A DNA stretch of 64,000 nucleotides. Source: Syntrophus sp034006265. Its GTDB lineage: Bacteria > Desulfobacterota > Syntrophia > Syntrophales > Syntrophaceae. The position numbers and the translations under genes are program-made. Positions within the stretch are counted from its first letter, which is position 1. Each line of letters begins with the position of its first letter. The notes under the pieces were generated by a model that saw only the letters and a list, made by a program, of their open reading frames with translations, was not told the origin of the DNA and ran no database searches. Positions 25,454-33,418 of the stretch are shown here, one piece after another. The stretch covers positions 1 through 64,000 of the forward strand of contig JAVETB010000005.1 in the NCBI GenBank assembly GCA_034006265.1. The letters run 5' to 3'.

Positions 25454-26386
25454 CTAAATACTCACGGGATAGCCTTGGCGCTTGATTCCGGCCAAAGAGG
25501 GGATTCCCCTTCTGCCTCCCATTTCGAGGCTCACCTGCGCCGCCGCCCAGGCGGCGAAATCGAGGCACAGGCCATAATCCCACGACTGAACAAGACCGAA
25601 GATGAATCCGGCGTGAAAGACATCGCCGCAGCCTGTGGTGTCCAGGGCGTTGACGGGATAGGCGGGCTGGCGGATTACCTTCCCATCGCAGAGGGCGGCA
25701 TACCCGGCGGCTCCCAGGGTGACGGCGGCCAGGCGGGGTCCCTGTTCCAAAAGAAGGGCACAGGCGGCCAGGGGGTCCCGGTTTCCCACCATCTGGCGGG
25801 CAAAGGTTTCCGAGGCGATGAAGTAATCGCTCAACCGGGCGAGTTCCAGCATCCCGTCCCGGAGGGTGCCGGCATCGACGACCACGGGGACTCCTGCCTG
25901 GCGTGCGGTGCGGCAGGCCAGGAGGGAGGCGTCGATGAAGAGGCCGTCGGTATGGAGCACGGCGGCCTGGCGGATCTTGTCCAGGGGGACCTCCTCCGGC
26001 TGAAGGGGCCGGCCCGTGGGGCGCTGCCAGAAGATGGTCCGCCGTCCGGCATCGGGTTCCACGGCGATGAAGGCGAATTGGGAAGCGCCGTTTCGCCGGA
26101 CCACCATCTCGGACGTATCGATGCCCTCCTCCCGAAGGGAAGCCTCGATGGCCTGCCCGAAGGTGTCGTCGCCGATCATCCCGGAAAAGACACAGCGCAG
26201 CCCCCATCGGGACAGGGCTGCCAGGGCCGTTGCCACCGGCCCGCCGCCCTGGATGACCAGTCCGGAAAATTCGCATTTGGCATCGGGAGCCGGATAATCA
26301 TGGATGCGACCGAGATAGTCCAGGGAACACTGCCCTAGGCCGAGGATCATGGGGCCTGAAGAGGTAACTTTCCGTTCCGCGGTCAT
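25454..26386 (-). CDS. PfkB-family carbohydrate/nucleoside kinase
   Basis: A 310-residue ribokinase-fold enzyme that phosphorylates a sugar or nucleoside with ATP. The PfkB signatures are both present: the N-terminal GGGPVATALAALSRWG (substrate side) at about residues 46-61, and the C-terminal NALDTTGCGDVFHAGF near 245-260, where Asp of GCGD is the catalytic base. GMIGDDTFG after the first domain is typical. The anion-hole glycine-rich loop reads TGCGD instead of the common TGAGD, a variation seen in some subgroups. The substrate cannot be assigned. The start is uncertain: no strong ribosome site precedes the ATG at 26386 or the internal one at 26350. It is alone, ending next to the AT-rich repeats. 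Confidence 0.88.
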   Translation of the reverse strand: MTAERKVTSSGPMILGLGQCSLDYLGRIHDYPAPDAKCEFSGLVIQGGGPVATALAALSRWGLRCVFSGMIGDDTFGQAIEASLREEGIDTSEMVVRRNGASQFAFIAVEPDAGRRTIFWQRPTGRPLQPEEVPLDKIRQAAVLHTDGLFIDASLLACRTARQAGVPVVVDAGTLRDGMLELARLSDYFIASETFARQMVGNRDPLAACALLLEQGPRLAAVTLGAAGYAALCDGKVIRQPAYPVNALDTTGCGDVFHAGFIFGLVQSWDYGLCLDFAAWAAAQVSLEMGGRRGIPSLAGIKRQGYPVSI

Positions 26387-26707
26387 GAAAAAAAGCCTTA
26401 ACCCTCCCTTGTTTTCCGTCTTGAATTTCCTGCAATCGAAACATGATAAAATTTCCGGATTGACGGGAACTTTACATCAGATCATGAGAAATCTCAATTC
26501 TGAGAAGGAAGTGGTTCCCACCGTGGAATCAGGCGCTTCGCCAGTTAGGTCTTGACTCTGAAAAGGTGAACTGGTACAGGTTCCACTCTGGATGAAGCAT
26601 GAAATAATGAAATGTTTCTGAACTTCTGGAGAATTTTGACCGGGGGATCCATCATCAGGGAATCCCGCCGACATCACGGCGAGATCCAATTGTTTGAAGG
26701 AGATGAA
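26387..26707 (+). promoter_or_regulatory. Leader of folD-metFV with two candidate promoters
   Basis: No gene is visible here. Two sigma-70-like pairs point at folD: TTGAAT (26421-26426) with TGATAA (26444-26449), and TTGACT (26552-26557) with TACAGG (26575-26580), each with a 17-base spacer. Both -10 boxes are imperfect. The folD ribosome site AAGGAG sits at the 3' end. Confidence 0.35.
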
Positions 26708-27589
26708 ATGGCGGCAAAAATCATTCGCGGCAGTGAGATCGCCCAGCAGATCCGCGAGGATTTGAAGAGGGAGACCGACCTCTTAAAGGAAAGGGGGGTC
26801 GTGCCCGGGCTGGTCACCATCCTTGTGGGCCAGAATCCCGCCTCCATGAGTTATGTGGCGGGAAAGCAGAGAACGGCCCATGAACTCGGCTTTCATTCCG
26901 TCCAGGACAATCAGCCTGAAACCATATCGGAAGCCCTGCTGCTTGAGAGGATCATTCAGTACAACAGGGATCCCCTGATTCATGGGATTCTGGTGCAGCT
27001 TCCGCTGCCTCCTTCCATCAGCGAACAGAACATCCTTTACGCCATCGATCCGGGCAAGGATGTTGACGGGTTCCATCCCTTTAACGTCGGCAAGCTCATG
27101 ATCGGACAGGCGGATTTTCTCCCCTGCACCCCGGCGGGGATTCAGCAGCTCCTTCTTCGTTCGGGCGTCCCGATTGACGGAGCGGAGGTCGTTGTTGTGG
27201 GACGGTCGAATATTGTCGGCAAACCCATTGCCAATATGCTTCTTCAGAAGGGGGATGGGGCAAATGCCACGGTGACGGTCTGCCACACCGGAACACGGGA
27301 CATCGGATTCCACACCCGCCGGGCGGATATTCTCATCGCGGCCGTTGGAAGGCCGATGGCCATTACCGCCGACATGGTCAAGCAGGGGGCCGTCGTCATC
27401 GATGTGGGTGTGAACCGGCTGGGCTTTACCCCGGAAGGTAAAGCGAAGCTTTGCGGGGATGTGGATTATGAAGCCGTGCGGCAGAAGGCGGGAGCGATCA
27501 CTCCTGTCCCCGGCGGGGTCGGCCCGATGACGATCACGATGCTGATGGTCAATACGGTCAAAGCGGCCAGGATGGCAGCCGGTCTTTAA
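26708..27589 (+). CDS. folD: Methylenetetrahydrofolate dehydrogenase/cyclohydrolase
   Basis: A 293-residue bifunctional enzyme that interconverts 10-formyl- and 5,10-methylene-tetrahydrofolate through methenyl-THF. Conserved items: SMSYVAGKQRTAHELGF, with the catalytic Lys of YxxxK; VQLPLPPSI; PGKDVDGFHPFNVGKL; the nucleotide site VVVGRSNIVGKPIANMLL; and the closing PVPGGVGPMTITMLM. The start at 26708 has AAGGAG six bases upstream; the frame is open further upstream but without family similarity. It is followed after 23 bases by the methylene-THF reductase gene, so the pair supplies two consecutive steps of the methyl branch of the Wood-Ljungdahl pathway, in either direction, as well as C1 units for biosynthesis. 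Confidence 0.96.
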   Translation: MAAKIIRGSEIAQQIREDLKRETDLLKERGVVPGLVTILVGQNPASMSYVAGKQRTAHELGFHSVQDNQPETISEALLLERIIQYNRDPLIHGILVQLPLPPSISEQNILYAIDPGKDVDGFHPFNVGKLMIGQADFLPCTPAGIQQLLLRSGVPIDGAEVVVVGRSNIVGKPIANMLLQKGDGANATVTVCHTGTRDIGFHTRRADILIAAVGRPMAITADMVKQGAVVIDVGVNRLGFTPEGKAKLCGDVDYEAVRQKAGAITPVPGGVGPMTITMLMVNTVKAARMAAGL

Positions 27590-27612
27590 AAAAAGGACTG
27601 CGGGGGCATGAT

Positions 27613-29172
27613 TTGGAGAATCTTTTTGAGGCATCCCTGAAGGATCCAGCGGTCATGACGGTCACCTGGGAGCTCGTGCCGGGCCGGGGAGCCAGGGAAA
27701 AGGCCCAGGACTCCGTCCTCCTTGAAGCAGAGAAGGCGGCTCGGGGAGGAAAGATCCACGCCGTATCCTTAACGGACAATCCCGGGGGCCAGCCGGCCCT
27801 GATGGCGGATGCCCTTGCCGTTGAAATCAAGGCGCTGGGTATCGAACCCCTTGTCCATTTTACATGCAAGGACAAAAACCGCAGCCAGATCGAAAGCCAG
27901 CTGTACGCGCTGGAACGGTGGGGGATCCGCAATCTCATCGTGATGTCAGGCGATTACCCTGTATCCGGATTTCAGGGACGCCCTCAACCGGTCTTCGATC
28001 TTGATCCCACCCATGTTCTGGAGCTGATCCGGGAACTGAACGGCGGACTGAAATACCCCCTGCCGAAGGGAACGGGAGAGCTTCAACCCGGCCATTTCTT
28101 TGCCGGGGCTGCCGTGTCCCCCTTCAAGCACACCGAAGCGGAGCTTCTCGGCCAATATTACAAGCTGAAAAAAAAGATCGACAGCGGAGCTTCCTTTATC
28201 GTGACTCAACTGGGCTACGATGTCCGCAAGTTTCATGAGCTTCTGCTCTATATGAAACGGCGGGAGATCGACGTTCCCGTTCTGGGAAACATCTTCCTGC
28301 TGTCCTATCCCGTTGCCCGGCTGATGAGGGAAAACCGGCTGCCTGGGTGTGTCGTTCCGGACGATCTGCTGGCGCAGCTGGATCGGGAGCGGTTCCTGCC
28401 TGACAAGGGTCTGGAGGCGCGGCTGTCCAGGGGCGCAAAAATGTATGCCCTGCTCAAGGGGCTGGGGTTCAGCGGAGTCCATGTCGGCGGCCATCTGGTC
28501 ACCTGTGAGCAGGTGGAGGCCGTCATTGAAAAAGGGGAAGAGCTCAGCGCCTCGTGGGAAAGCCTGATTCCTGAATTTCAGTATTCCACGCCCGGCGCAT
28601 TTTACTATTTCAGGAAAAACCCCTACGGCCAGCTCAATGACCTTATCCCGGAGAGCCGGCAGGGCAACCGCTCCAGCCTTTCGGAAAGAGGGCTGTACGG
28701 CATCTCCCGATTCTTTCACAACCTGCTCTTCGAACCGGGAACAAAAGGGTTTGTCCTGATGCGCAGCCTGGCCGTGAAGCTGAAAGGCTCCCGGCTGGAA
28801 GGCCTTCTGCACAAGCTGGAGCATCTGCTGAAAACCCTTCTGTACGATTGCCGTGACTGCGGAGACTGCGCCCTGGCGGATGTAGCTTTTCTCTGCCCCA
28901 TGTCTCAGTGCCCGAAACAGCAGCGCAACGGCCCCTGCGGGGGAAGTTACCAGGGCTGGTGCGAAGTCTATCCCGGCCGGCGTCTTTGTGTTTATGTGAG
29001 GGCCTATGACCGGCTGAGAGGCAGCCGACAGGAAAGCCGGCTTGAGGAAATTCCGGTACCGCCCTGCAACTGGGACCTCAATTTCTCTTCCGGCTGGCTG
29101 AATTTCTTTCTGGGAAAGGACCACACGGCGAAGCGACTGGGCATTGAAGAGCCTTCCGACCAATCCCGCTGA
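27613..29172 (+). CDS. metF: Methylenetetrahydrofolate reductase, MetF-MetV fusion
   Basis: The 519-residue product joins a MetF-type TIM barrel (about residues 1-300, from MTVTWELVPGRG through IVTQLGYDVRKFHELLLYMKR) to a C-terminal MetV-like module with a cysteine array, CRDCGDC at about 412-418 then LCPMSQCPK and NGPCGGS up to about 447. In acetogens MetV is a separate zinc or iron-sulfur subunit needed to couple MetF to an electron donor other than NADH; here both are one chain. The start appears to be TTG at 27613; an internal ATG at 27655 would cut into the barrel's first strand. It follows folD closely. The fusion suggests ferredoxin- or partner-linked methylene-THF reduction, or methyl-THF oxidation if the pathway runs in reverse during syntrophic growth. 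Confidence 0.9.
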   Translation: MENLFEASLKDPAVMTVTWELVPGRGAREKAQDSVLLEAEKAARGGKIHAVSLTDNPGGQPALMADALAVEIKALGIEPLVHFTCKDKNRSQIESQLYALERWGIRNLIVMSGDYPVSGFQGRPQPVFDLDPTHVLELIRELNGGLKYPLPKGTGELQPGHFFAGAAVSPFKHTEAELLGQYYKLKKKIDSGASFIVTQLGYDVRKFHELLLYMKRREIDVPVLGNIFLLSYPVARLMRENRLPGCVVPDDLLAQLDRERFLPDKGLEARLSRGAKMYALLKGLGFSGVHVGGHLVTCEQVEAVIEKGEELSASWESLIPEFQYSTPGAFYYFRKNPYGQLNDLIPESRQGNRSSLSERGLYGISRFFHNLLFEPGTKGFVLMRSLAVKLKGSRLEGLLHKLEHLLKTLLYDCRDCGDCALADVAFLCPMSQCPKQQRNGPCGGSYQGWCEVYPGRRLCVYVRAYDRLRGSRQESRLEEIPVPPCNWDLNFSSGWLNFFLGKDHTAKRLGIEEPSDQSR

Positions 29173-29202
29173 CTGCGGTTTTTGGGCCGGAGGATGAGGA
29201 TT

Positions 29203-29239
29203 CGCCGGGGGCGCAACATCGAGGCAGCGCTCCCCGGCG
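29203..29239. terminator. GC-rich hairpin between metF and CMD genes
   Basis: CGCCGGGGGCGC (29203-29214) pairs with GCGCTCCCCGGCG (29227-29239) with one bulged base, across a 12-base loop. It lies between convergent genes and can act on both strands. No T tract follows. Confidence 0.6.
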
Positions 29240-29248
29240 GAGGGCATC

Positions 29249-29665
29249 CTAGGGGGCGGGGGTGGTTTTGTCTGACATCGGCCATTCCCCGCGTTCCTTA
29301 AGAACTTCCCGGAAGACGTTGAGGGCTTCGTTGACGGCGGGCATTCCCGCGTAGGGGGCCATCTGAAAGAAGATCTCCGTCAGCTTTCGCGGGTCGCAGC
29401 CTACATTCAGGGCGGCGTTGACATGAAGCTTCAGCTCATCCGTCGCCCGGATGGCTCCCAGAATGGCGCAGGCCGCCATCTGACGCTCCGGGAGGGTCAG
29501 TACGGTCCGTGAATAGAGATTCCCCGTAATAAACATGGAAAAATCGTTGGCCAGGTCGCGGTCAAAAGCCTTCCAGGTGAGGTAGGGCGGATCCATCTTG
29601 GCCCCCTTACCAAAGAGCTTTTTTGCCGTTTCCTGCGTTCTGTTCCTGATGGCTTCCTCGTCCAA
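29249..29665 (-). CDS. Carboxymuconolactone decarboxylase-like (AhpD-fold) protein
   Basis: A 138-residue all-helical protein of the CMD family. The conserved region is LTLPERQMAACAILGAIRATDELKLHVNAALNVGCDPRKLTEIFFQMAPYAGMPAV, with the HVNAALNVG helix and the YAGMPAVNEAL motif of the gamma-CMD branch. The AhpD catalytic CxxC is absent, so this is not an alkylhydroperoxidase of the AhpD type. Some members decarboxylate gamma-carboxymuconolactone, but many are of unknown function in anaerobes. It is the third gene of a minus-strand unit, 56 bases after the HDAC-fold gene, which suggests a role in the same pathway. Confidence 0.88.
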   Translation of the reverse strand: MDEEAIRNRTQETAKKLFGKGAKMDPPYLTWKAFDRDLANDFSMFITGNLYSRTVLTLPERQMAACAILGAIRATDELKLHVNAALNVGCDPRKLTEIFFQMAPYAGMPAVNEALNVFREVLKERGEWPMSDKTTPAP

Positions 29666-29721
29666 TGTCGTTCTTATCTCCTTTCCTGCGGTTTCTTTTC
29701 TGATTCGATCCGGTCCTTCTC

Positions 29722-31032
29722 CTATTTGACAAGGAAGAGATCTTTTTCCTTGTCCTGGAGATAAATATACTGGAAGCCGTCTTTCCTGGCGGCTTTATCG
29801 TAGGCTTCTTCCCCCTCCCGGCGGCATTGCGGGCAGGCCTTCCAGGGAATCAGGACGGCAAAGATGCGATGGCCCAGGTCGGAACGGGAATCGATCATGA
29901 CAAGGCCGCCGCAATCGTGGCATACCCGGACGACCACTTCCTGCTGCTCACGAATACCGTCGGTGTCATAGTAAATGCTTTTGTTGCTTCGTATATATTT
30001 CTTGTCTCCGACCACCTTCTCCCGGATCTCTTCGCGACGCGACCAGAGTTCATAGATCGCATCCGCCTCCTGGGCGATATAGCGGGAGATGTCTTCCGAC
30101 TGCCGAAGGCTGGACGAGCGGTATTCCGGCTCCCGCACGTAGCTGTAATCGAGGCCGGCCATGGCCAGAATGATGCCCACATTGACGTAGGGGAGCGCTT
30201 TTTCGATGGAATAACCGCCCTCCAGAACGGCGATGTCGGGAGAAAGCATGTCGTTCAAAGTGGCGTAGCCATGAGCGCTGAAGCGCATGTCCGTGATGGG
30301 GTCGGAAAAATGGTTGTCCTGGCCGGCGGAATTGATCACCAGATCCGGTTTGAATTCGGCCAGGATGGGCAGAATGGCCTCCTTCATGATGTAAAGGAAC
30401 CCTTCATCGGAGGTTCGCGGCGGCAGGGGAATGTTCAGGGTGGTTCCCAGGGCGTTGGGGCCGCCGAATTCTTCGTGGAAGCCCGACCCGGGATAAAGGG
30501 TCCGGCCATCCTGGTGGATGGAGATGCACAGCGTGTCCGGATCATTCCAGTAGATGTTCTGGGTGCCGTCGCCATGATGGCAGTCGGTGTCCACCACGGC
30601 GATCCTACGATGGCCGTAATGGTGACGGATGTACTCAATCATGATGGCTTCAATGTTGACGTTGCAGAATCCTCTCGCCCCGTGAACGACCAGCATGGCG
30701 TGATGCCCCGGTGGACGGACCAGGGCGAAGGCGTTATCCACCTCCTTCTGCATGACCTTCTGTGCCGCGGTAATCGCCCCGCCTGCGGAAATCAGGTGAG
30801 ATTCCGTGGTCACGGAGCCGGCGTCGGGAACGCAGAAGTGAACCCGGTTGATATCCGCATAGGAGGCGATGGACGGCTTGTACTCGACAATGTTCTCCAG
30901 ATCGAGGAGGCCTTCTTCAAAAACCTGATCCTGGGTGTAAAGCAGGCGTTCCTCCCTTTCGGGGTGGGTCGGCGAGATGGCCCAGTCAAAGGCCGGGAAA
31001 AAGATCAGCCCCGTTTTCCTTGCTTGTTTCAT
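29722..31032 (-). CDS. Histone-deacetylase-fold amidohydrolase with C-terminal zinc ribbon
   Basis: The 436-residue protein has an HDAC/acetylpolyamine amidohydrolase core at about residues 8-295: the His-His pair in RPPGHHAM (110-111), the metal ligands D150 and H152 in DTDCHHGDG, the third aspartate probably D239 in SAGQDNHFSDP, and the catalytic Tyr274 in EGGYS. All catalytic residues are therefore present. An extension of about 140 residues follows, unusual for the family, with CHDCGG (371-375) and CPQCRRE (400-406), which form a Cys4 zinc ribbon. Family members remove acyl groups from lysine or polyamines, or open related amides. Its start overlaps the end of the hydantoinase-like gene by four bases, so they are translationally coupled. 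The substrate is unknown; a lysine deacylase is one option given the acyl-CoA metabolism of the organism. Confidence 0.88.
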   Translation of the reverse strand: MKQARKTGLIFFPAFDWAISPTHPEREERLLYTQDQVFEEGLLDLENIVEYKPSIASYADINRVHFCVPDAGSVTTESHLISAGGAITAAQKVMQKEVDNAFALVRPPGHHAMLVVHGARGFCNVNIEAIMIEYIRHHYGHRRIAVVDTDCHHGDGTQNIYWNDPDTLCISIHQDGRTLYPGSGFHEEFGGPNALGTTLNIPLPPRTSDEGFLYIMKEAILPILAEFKPDLVINSAGQDNHFSDPITDMRFSAHGYATLNDMLSPDIAVLEGGYSIEKALPYVNVGIILAMAGLDYSYVREPEYRSSSLRQSEDISRYIAQEADAIYELWSRREEIREKVVGDKKYIRSNKSIYYDTDGIREQQEVVVRVCHDCGGLVMIDSRSDLGHRIFAVLIPWKACPQCRREGEEAYDKAARKDGFQYIYLQDKEKDLFLVK

Positions 31033-32705
31033 GAGAGTTCTCCTGTGCTAAATCCCGCAATGAGGCCCGGTTTAACCTGCAGCTTGATGCGGATATTTTT
31101 CCCGGCCAGATAAAAATCCCTGACCATGTTGAACTCTTGATCTTCTATGACCTCAATCTCCAGGTCCTCCTCCCGGGCGCCCAGTCTCAGAGCCCGCTCC
31201 TTCAAAAGCTCCCTGCCGACTTCGATGGCATCTCCTTTGGAAAAGCGGGGCGGAAGCTTTTTCGAGATCCCTTCCTCGCTGATCGTCATGATTCCCCGCT
31301 CGGTGTCAGCCAGAATCGTGAGTTCTGCGGTTGTCCGGGCAAGGGCGGCACCGACGGCATTGGCAATTTCCGGATGCGGCGGGATATGGACGGGACATTC
31401 GAGCAGCTGTCCAAGGCGAGTGGACATAGGCTTGGCCGGTCCGCCGATGATGTAAAGGATTTTTGGCGAAATCCGCTTTCCTTCCAGGAGTTCATGAATG
31501 GTATAAACCGGTTTGTTATTGACCTCCTCGATGACGGCGTGGACATGACGCGCAATAATCTGGCAGGATTCCTCGAAAATGGATTCGGCGGCCTTCTGCA
31601 CGGTGCATCCTATGGCATCGGCGACGCCATGCAAGGCCTTTTCGGCCTTGGACGGGTCACCGATGTCGGTAAGGCCGAGAAGGATCATCGCGTCCGTCGG
31701 GGTCGGGAAGGGACCGCCAAAGGCTGCAGCGGGACCTTCGCGCTGCGGCCCGATGAGGAGCTGACCGCCTTCATAACGCACCCTGCTGTCGCCGCCGATT
31801 CCCAGGGGCTTGGAACGCAGGCCCCGGATCAGGGTCTTGTGGCCTTCCATGGTGACCCCGAAGGGTTCCAGGAGCGGAACGCCATCGGCAAAAAGGGCGA
31901 TGTCCGTCGTTGTGCCGCCGATGTCCAAGGCGATGGCGTCCTCTCCGCTGTTCTCGGTCATGCTCAGAATCCCCATGATGCTTGCCGCCGGCCCGGAAAG
32001 GATGGTGTAAACAGGAAATTCAACGGACTGTTCGATGTTGAAGGTGCCGCCGTCGGCCTTCAGAATATAGATGGGGACGGAAACCCCCATCGTTCTGAAA
32101 AAATCAACGACCTGCTTGACAAAGGACGAATATAGCTCCCAGATGGCCTCGTTCAGGTACGTTGTGGCGACCCGCCTTGGAAAATTGAGGTGACCGGACA
32201 TGCGATGGCCGAGAGAGACGTGTTTCATGCCGTCGGAGACGATCTTTTCGATTTGAAGTTCCTGGCTCGGGTTGCGGGTTGAAAATTTGCCGATGATGCC
32301 CGCATGATTCAGCCCCCTCTTCCGGAAATCGTCAGAGATGCGGCTGACGGCAGCGGGATCGATGGGTGCTGTTTCAATGCCCCGGTGATTGACATAGCCT
32401 GAAAGGAAGTGGGTGTTCTCTGAAGTTGAAATGTAGGAGGGCGGGAGGCCGGGGCCGCTGATGACCATGAGTCCCACGGGATCCACTTTATTCTGCACGA
32501 TGGCATTGGTGGAAAGGGTCGTGCTGAGCACGATGCGCTGAAGGTTCTCCAGGGGCTCGCCCTTGAGCACCTCTGAAGCGATTCCGGAAAGGGACTCCAC
32601 AACACGTCCGGGATTAGTTGCCACTTTTGCCGTTTTTCTGATTCGGCCGGAATCAATCAGAGCGGCGTCCGTGTGCGTGCCACCCACGTCAATGCCAAGA
32701 ATCAT
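31029..32705 (-). CDS. Hydantoinase/oxoprolinase-family ATPase (HyuA-like)
   Basis: A 558-residue member of the HyuA/acetone carboxylase-beta/oxoprolinase superfamily with an actin-like ATPase fold. Phosphate 1 is GIDVGGTHTDAAL at the N-terminus; phosphate 2 is ALDIGGTTTDIALFADG near residue 265; adjacent blocks are VLSTTLSTNAIVQNK and LKADGGTFNIEQSVEFPVYTILSGPAAS. The family uses ATP to open lactams or activate ketones, normally with a HyuB-type partner, which is missing here. Instead the next gene is an HDAC-fold amidohydrolase overlapping by four bases, followed by a CMD-like gene. At 558 residues it lacks the C-terminal extension of many HyuA proteins. It is transcribed from a promoter that shares its -35 position with the divergent lipoprotein gene. 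Confidence 0.88.
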   Translation of the reverse strand: MILGIDVGGTHTDAALIDSGRIRKTAKVATNPGRVVESLSGIASEVLKGEPLENLQRIVLSTTLSTNAIVQNKVDPVGLMVISGPGLPPSYISTSENTHFLSGYVNHRGIETAPIDPAAVSRISDDFRKRGLNHAGIIGKFSTRNPSQELQIEKIVSDGMKHVSLGHRMSGHLNFPRRVATTYLNEAIWELYSSFVKQVVDFFRTMGVSVPIYILKADGGTFNIEQSVEFPVYTILSGPAASIMGILSMTENSGEDAIALDIGGTTTDIALFADGVPLLEPFGVTMEGHKTLIRGLRSKPLGIGGDSRVRYEGGQLLIGPQREGPAAAFGGPFPTPTDAMILLGLTDIGDPSKAEKALHGVADAIGCTVQKAAESIFEESCQIIARHVHAVIEEVNNKPVYTIHELLEGKRISPKILYIIGGPAKPMSTRLGQLLECPVHIPPHPEIANAVGAALARTTAELTILADTERGIMTISEEGISKKLPPRFSKGDAIEVGRELLKERALRLGAREEDLEIEVIEDQEFNMVRDFYLAGKNIRIKLQVKPGLIAGFSTGELS

Positions 32706-32745
32706 AAGGGTACCTCGCTCATGTATTCTGAAAAACTGCAGAATT

Positions 32746-32774
32746 TATATACTGATAATTTTTTGTCTTGACAA
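32746..32774 (-). promoter_or_regulatory. Sigma-70 promoter for the hyuA-HDAC-CMD unit
   Basis: On the minus strand TTGTCA (32774-32769) and TATATA (32751-32746) are 17 bases apart. The -35 box coincides with that of the divergent lipoprotein promoter through the palindrome TTGTC-tt-GACAA at 32763-32774. Confidence 0.55.
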
Positions 32775-32795
32775 GGTAAAAAAAAGGCGTATGTT
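32768..32795 (+). promoter_or_regulatory. Sigma-70 promoter for the Ala/Pro-rich lipoprotein genes
   Basis: TTGACA at 32768-32773 and TATGTT at 32790-32795 with a 16-base spacer, pointing at the lipoprotein gene whose start is at 32864. It lies back to back with the hyuA promoter. Confidence 0.55.
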
Positions 32796-32863
32796 TCGCT
32801 CTCACATGCATTTGAAAGATTAAAAAAAAGTGAGTGTAACTGATTGAAAGGAGGTGACATTCG

Positions 32864-33091
32864 ATGAAGAAGGTCTTAGCATTTGTTATTTCGGCGGTTT
32901 TCTTTACGACGTTGTCCTTTGCAGTCGTAGGTTGCAAGAAAGCAGAGGAGCAGAAGCCTGCGGAAGAGGTGAAGCAGGAAGAACCTGCACCGGCCCCGGC
33001 AGCGCCTCCAGCGCCTGCACCGGCACCTGAAGCAGCTCCTGCCCCGGCACCCGCCCCTGAAGCGGCTCCGGCACCTGCCCCGGCGAAGTAG
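32864..33091 (+). CDS. Ala/Pro-rich small lipoprotein, copy 1
   Basis: A 75-residue lipoprotein. The signal peptide (MKKVLAFVISAVFFTTLSF) leads to lipobox AVVGC, giving a mature protein of about 50 residues: KKAEEQKPAEEVK, then a low-complexity tail of Pro-Ala and Glu-Ala-Ala-Pro units. A ribosome site AAAGGAGGTGA lies upstream. Such extended PA tails act as flexible spacers through the periplasm or peptidoglycan in other proteins (TonB, OmpA linkers), so a structural or tethering role is possible. It is a tandem duplicate of the next gene; the two share near-identical DNA from the lipobox into the linker. Confidence 0.8.
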   Translation: MKKVLAFVISAVFFTTLSFAVVGCKKAEEQKPAEEVKQEEPAPAPAAPPAPAPAPEAAPAPAPAPEAAPAPAPAK

Positions 33092-33147
33092 CATCATTGA
33101 AAAATATATAGCGTGACTAATTTAGTAAAAAGGAGGTGATATCGAAG

Positions 33148-33393
33148 ATGAAGAGGATTTTATCCGTTCTGTTTTCAGTACTTTTCTTTGCGACGTTGTC
33201 CTTTGCAGTCGTAGGTTGCAAGAAGGCAGAGGAACAGAAGCCTGCGGAAGAGGTGAAGAAGGAAGAACCTGCACCGGCCCCGGCAGAGCCTGCAGCGCCA
33301 GCACCGGCCCAGGAAGCAGCCAAGGCACCTGAAGCAGCGCCTGCACCCGCGCCGGCCCCTGAAGCGGCCCCGGCACCTGCCCCGGCAAAGTAA
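33148..33393 (+). CDS. Ala/Pro-rich small lipoprotein, copy 2
   Basis: An 81-residue paralogue of the preceding lipoprotein, with lipobox AVVGC, the same KKAEEQKPAEEVKKEEPAP linker and a tail of Pro-Ala-Pro and Glu-Ala-Ala repeats containing one extra unit (AQEAAKAPEAA). The start at 33148 is chosen because a GTG 12 bases upstream lies inside the AGGAGGTGA ribosome site. The stretch coding for LSFAVVGCKKAE is nearly identical at DNA level to copy 1, whereas the signal-peptide start differs, pointing to recent duplication or gene conversion. Both genes end at one strong terminator, so they form a two-gene transcript. Confidence 0.8.
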   Translation: MKRILSVLFSVLFFATLSFAVVGCKKAEEQKPAEEVKKEEPAPAPAEPAAPAPAQEAAKAPEAAPAPAPAPEAAPAPAPAK

Positions 33394-33418
33394 TTTTATA
33401 AGAAGTCATGAAGTAAAA

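Noticed and set aside
32864..33393. Repeat units in the Ala/Pro tails as a CRISPR-like array
   Set aside because: They are coding repeats of a low-complexity protein, irregular in length, without spacers.
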